Assembly: GCA_003150235.1 (NCBI GenBank)
Contig: QAMW01000020.1
Coordinates: 1 to 64,000, forward strand
DNA: 64,000 nt
From: Bacteroidales bacterium
GTDB taxonomy: Bacteria; Bacteroidota; Bacteroidia; Bacteroidales; Muribaculaceae
Direction of reading: 5' to 3'
Part shown: piece after piece, positions 62,722 to 64,000 of the stretch
Numbering within the stretch: position 1 is the stretch's first letter
Layout of the letters: each line of letters starts with the position of its first letter
Program-made: the position numbers and the translations under genes
Notes under the pieces: generated by a model
The model's input: only the letters and a program-made list of their open reading frames with translations
Databases searched by the model: none
Told to the model about the DNA's origin: nothing

Positions 62722-64000
62722 ATGAGTAAATGTTTAGTAAAGGTCGGCTGCTTGTCAGCGGTTACCCTTCTTGCCCTGACTTCATGCCAGGAGGAGCAAG
62801 ACTTTACCAATGTCAACGTGGATGCTACCCGCGTTAGCGTTAACACAATCTCTCCCGAGATGGCAAAGGTACGTGACTATGTGCCGCAATATGCGGTGAT
62901 GGCTCATCGCGGCTCTACATTCTGGGGTCCAGAGGAGACCGAGGCTGCATGGCGCTGGGCGCGCGAGATGGGTGCCGACTACCTTGAATCAGATCTACAG
63001 TGCACAAAAGATGGCGTGATTCTTGCCAATCATGATGAAAACCTCTGCCGCACTACCAATATCGAGAATGTGTATGGCGAGTATGTGCCGCAGACACGTA
63101 AGGCATTCTACATGGCTCACGGTGCTACAGCCGCCCAGGCTGAAGAGTGGTACAAGGCTGATGTCGCTTCCTTCCGTCCCTACTATGCAATGTCATATAT
63201 GTACGAGGAACTTCTTGCCCTTGATGCAGGAAGCTGGTTTAACGAGTCGAGCCTCGAACAGGCGCGCAACAACTTCGCCCCCAAGTCACCGTCAAACCCG
63301 ATGGGACAGCATCAGTATGTGTCGGCTCTGAGCGACCAGATTGCCTTTGCCGAGGGAAAGATTCTGAAGCGTAACGCCGACGGCGAGCGCATATTCTCTG
63401 TCACCGGTACTTGGGATCCCGCCAATCCGCGCGACTGTCTTACCTATACTCTTGAGTATGAGGCAGACCCCGAGGATACAGGCAACCGTCCCGGCATATA
63501 TATCGAGTTTAAGGAATCATGGCTTAACCCGGGCGACTTCGAGCAGCGCGTCTACGATGAGCTTGACCGCCTCGGATGGAATATAATCACACACCCCTGC
63601 GACGGAGTGCCCAACTATAAGGATGGCAAGGTCAATGTGGGTAATGCCAACGGCAAGGTAGTGCTTCAGACATTCTCGCTTGAGTCACTGCGACGCACAG
63701 CCGACGTGTTCAAAGGACAACTCCCGATGTGCTTCCTCCTGTGGGAAGGCAAGGGCGCGACCGACCTCAAGGTAAACACCCCGCAGGGATATGCCGACTT
63801 CATCAACATGGCTCTTGCCAACAAGGCTCACATCATAGGCCCGTCGATTGCCGGCGCACCTAACAACTACGGAGAGCTTGACGCTCCCTGGCAAGCTTAC
63901 CTGATAGCCCGCGCAAGGATGCTGAACCATCCCTATTCATTTGACTCTTACGCGCAGATGGGTAAATATATGGGACAATACAACTGGGGCAACACAACTC
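62722..64000 (+). CDS. glpQ: Glycerophosphodiester phosphodiesterase, lipoprotein (cut by window end)
   Basis: The open frame runs from the ATG at 62722 to the window edge (426 codons, no stop), so the C-terminus is missing. The lipobox LTSC places Cys22 before QEEQDFTN, an acidic run like surface export signals. The GDPD catalytic residues are in VMAHRGSTFWGPEET and ADYLESDLQCTKDGVILANHDENL, with the conserved LALDAGSWF further on after a long insertion. The enzyme splits glycerophosphodiesters to glycerol-3-phosphate and an alcohol, matching glpT upstream. Confidence 0.9.
   Translation, partial: MSKCLVKVGCLSAVTLLALTSCQEEQDFTNVNVDATRVSVNTISPEMAKVRDYVPQYAVMAHRGSTFWGPEETEAAWRWAREMGADYLESDLQCTKDGVILANHDENLCRTTNIENVYGEYVPQTRKAFYMAHGATAAQAEEWYKADVASFRPYYAMSYMYEELLALDAGSWFNESSLEQARNNFAPKSPSNPMGQHQYVSALSDQIAFAEGKILKRNADGERIFSVTGTWDPANPRDCLTYTLEYEADPEDTGNRPGIYIEFKESWLNPGDFEQRVYDELDRLGWNIITHPCDGVPNYKDGKVNVGNANGKVVLQTFSLESLRRTADVFKGQLPMCFLLWEGKGATDLKVNTPQGYADFINMALANKAHIIGPSIAGAPNNYGELDAPWQAYLIARARMLNHPYSFDSYAQMGKYMGQYNWGNTT

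Overview
The window is a stretch of a Bacteroidales chromosome. The evidence is a SusC/SusD pair with a hybrid two-component regulator, lipoproteins with acidic residues after the lipobox Cys, promoters with the Bacteroidetes -7 element TAnnTTTG, a complex I locus with fused nuoCD and no nuoEFG, and type IX-like C-terminal tails. The family Muribaculaceae is my best guess, but that is inference from gene content and base composition only. No rRNA, tRNA, CRISPR array, transposase or prophage gene was seen.

Layout. (1) 1-2767: a palindromic intergenic element and a secreted CotH-kinase/lamin-tail protein. (2) 2840-19994: the most striking part, an apparently single respiratory operon in which all eight F1Fo ATP synthase genes (atpDCBEFHAG) sit inside the complex I operon, between nuoH and nuoI. 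The order is nuoA-B-CD-H, atpD-C-B-E-F-H-A-G, nuoI-J-K-L-M-N. All 18 genes are on one strand, with gaps of 1-52 nt or short overlaps, one recognisable promoter in front and one strong terminator behind. (3) 20009-20857: an SDR oxidoreductase. (4) 20865-43182: a xylan/glucuronoxylan utilisation locus. A divergent HTCS regulator is followed by susC, susD, a surface glycan-binding protein and a GH10 xylanase with internal CBMs. A second unit with its own promoter holds a GH35-like enzyme, an acetylesterase, a GPH-family symporter, a second GH10, a GH43 and a GH67 alpha-glucuronidase. (5) 43183-52062, minus strand: envelope and cofactor genes (ribD, a DUF6242-like lipoprotein, an outer-membrane beta-barrel protein, uppS, bamA, two ompH/skp genes, murI). 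(6) 52108-54158: overlapping prmC-recX-comF. (7) 54279-64000: glycerol-3-phosphate use (glpA-glpB-glpC, then glpT and a glycerophosphodiesterase cut by the window end), interrupted by one secreted protein on the other strand.

How the parts work together. In the xylan locus, surface lipoproteins bind and cut xylan and SusCD imports the oligomers. Periplasmic GH10, GH67 and acetylesterase trim them, the symporter carries the products inward, and a signal-less GH43 finishes them in the cytoplasm. In the glp region a lipoprotein GDPD releases glycerol-3-phosphate, GlpT imports it, and GlpABC oxidises it into the quinone pool. The respiratory operon couples quinone reduction by an 11-subunit-type complex I to ion pumping and ATP synthesis.

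Regulatory structures read directly from the sequence include three TGTARCGTR direct repeats at 20-21 nt spacing upstream of susC, a perfect 22-bp inverted repeat that flanks the promoter of the second xylan unit, and a perfect 9-bp inverted repeat at the predicted start site of the glpT transcript.
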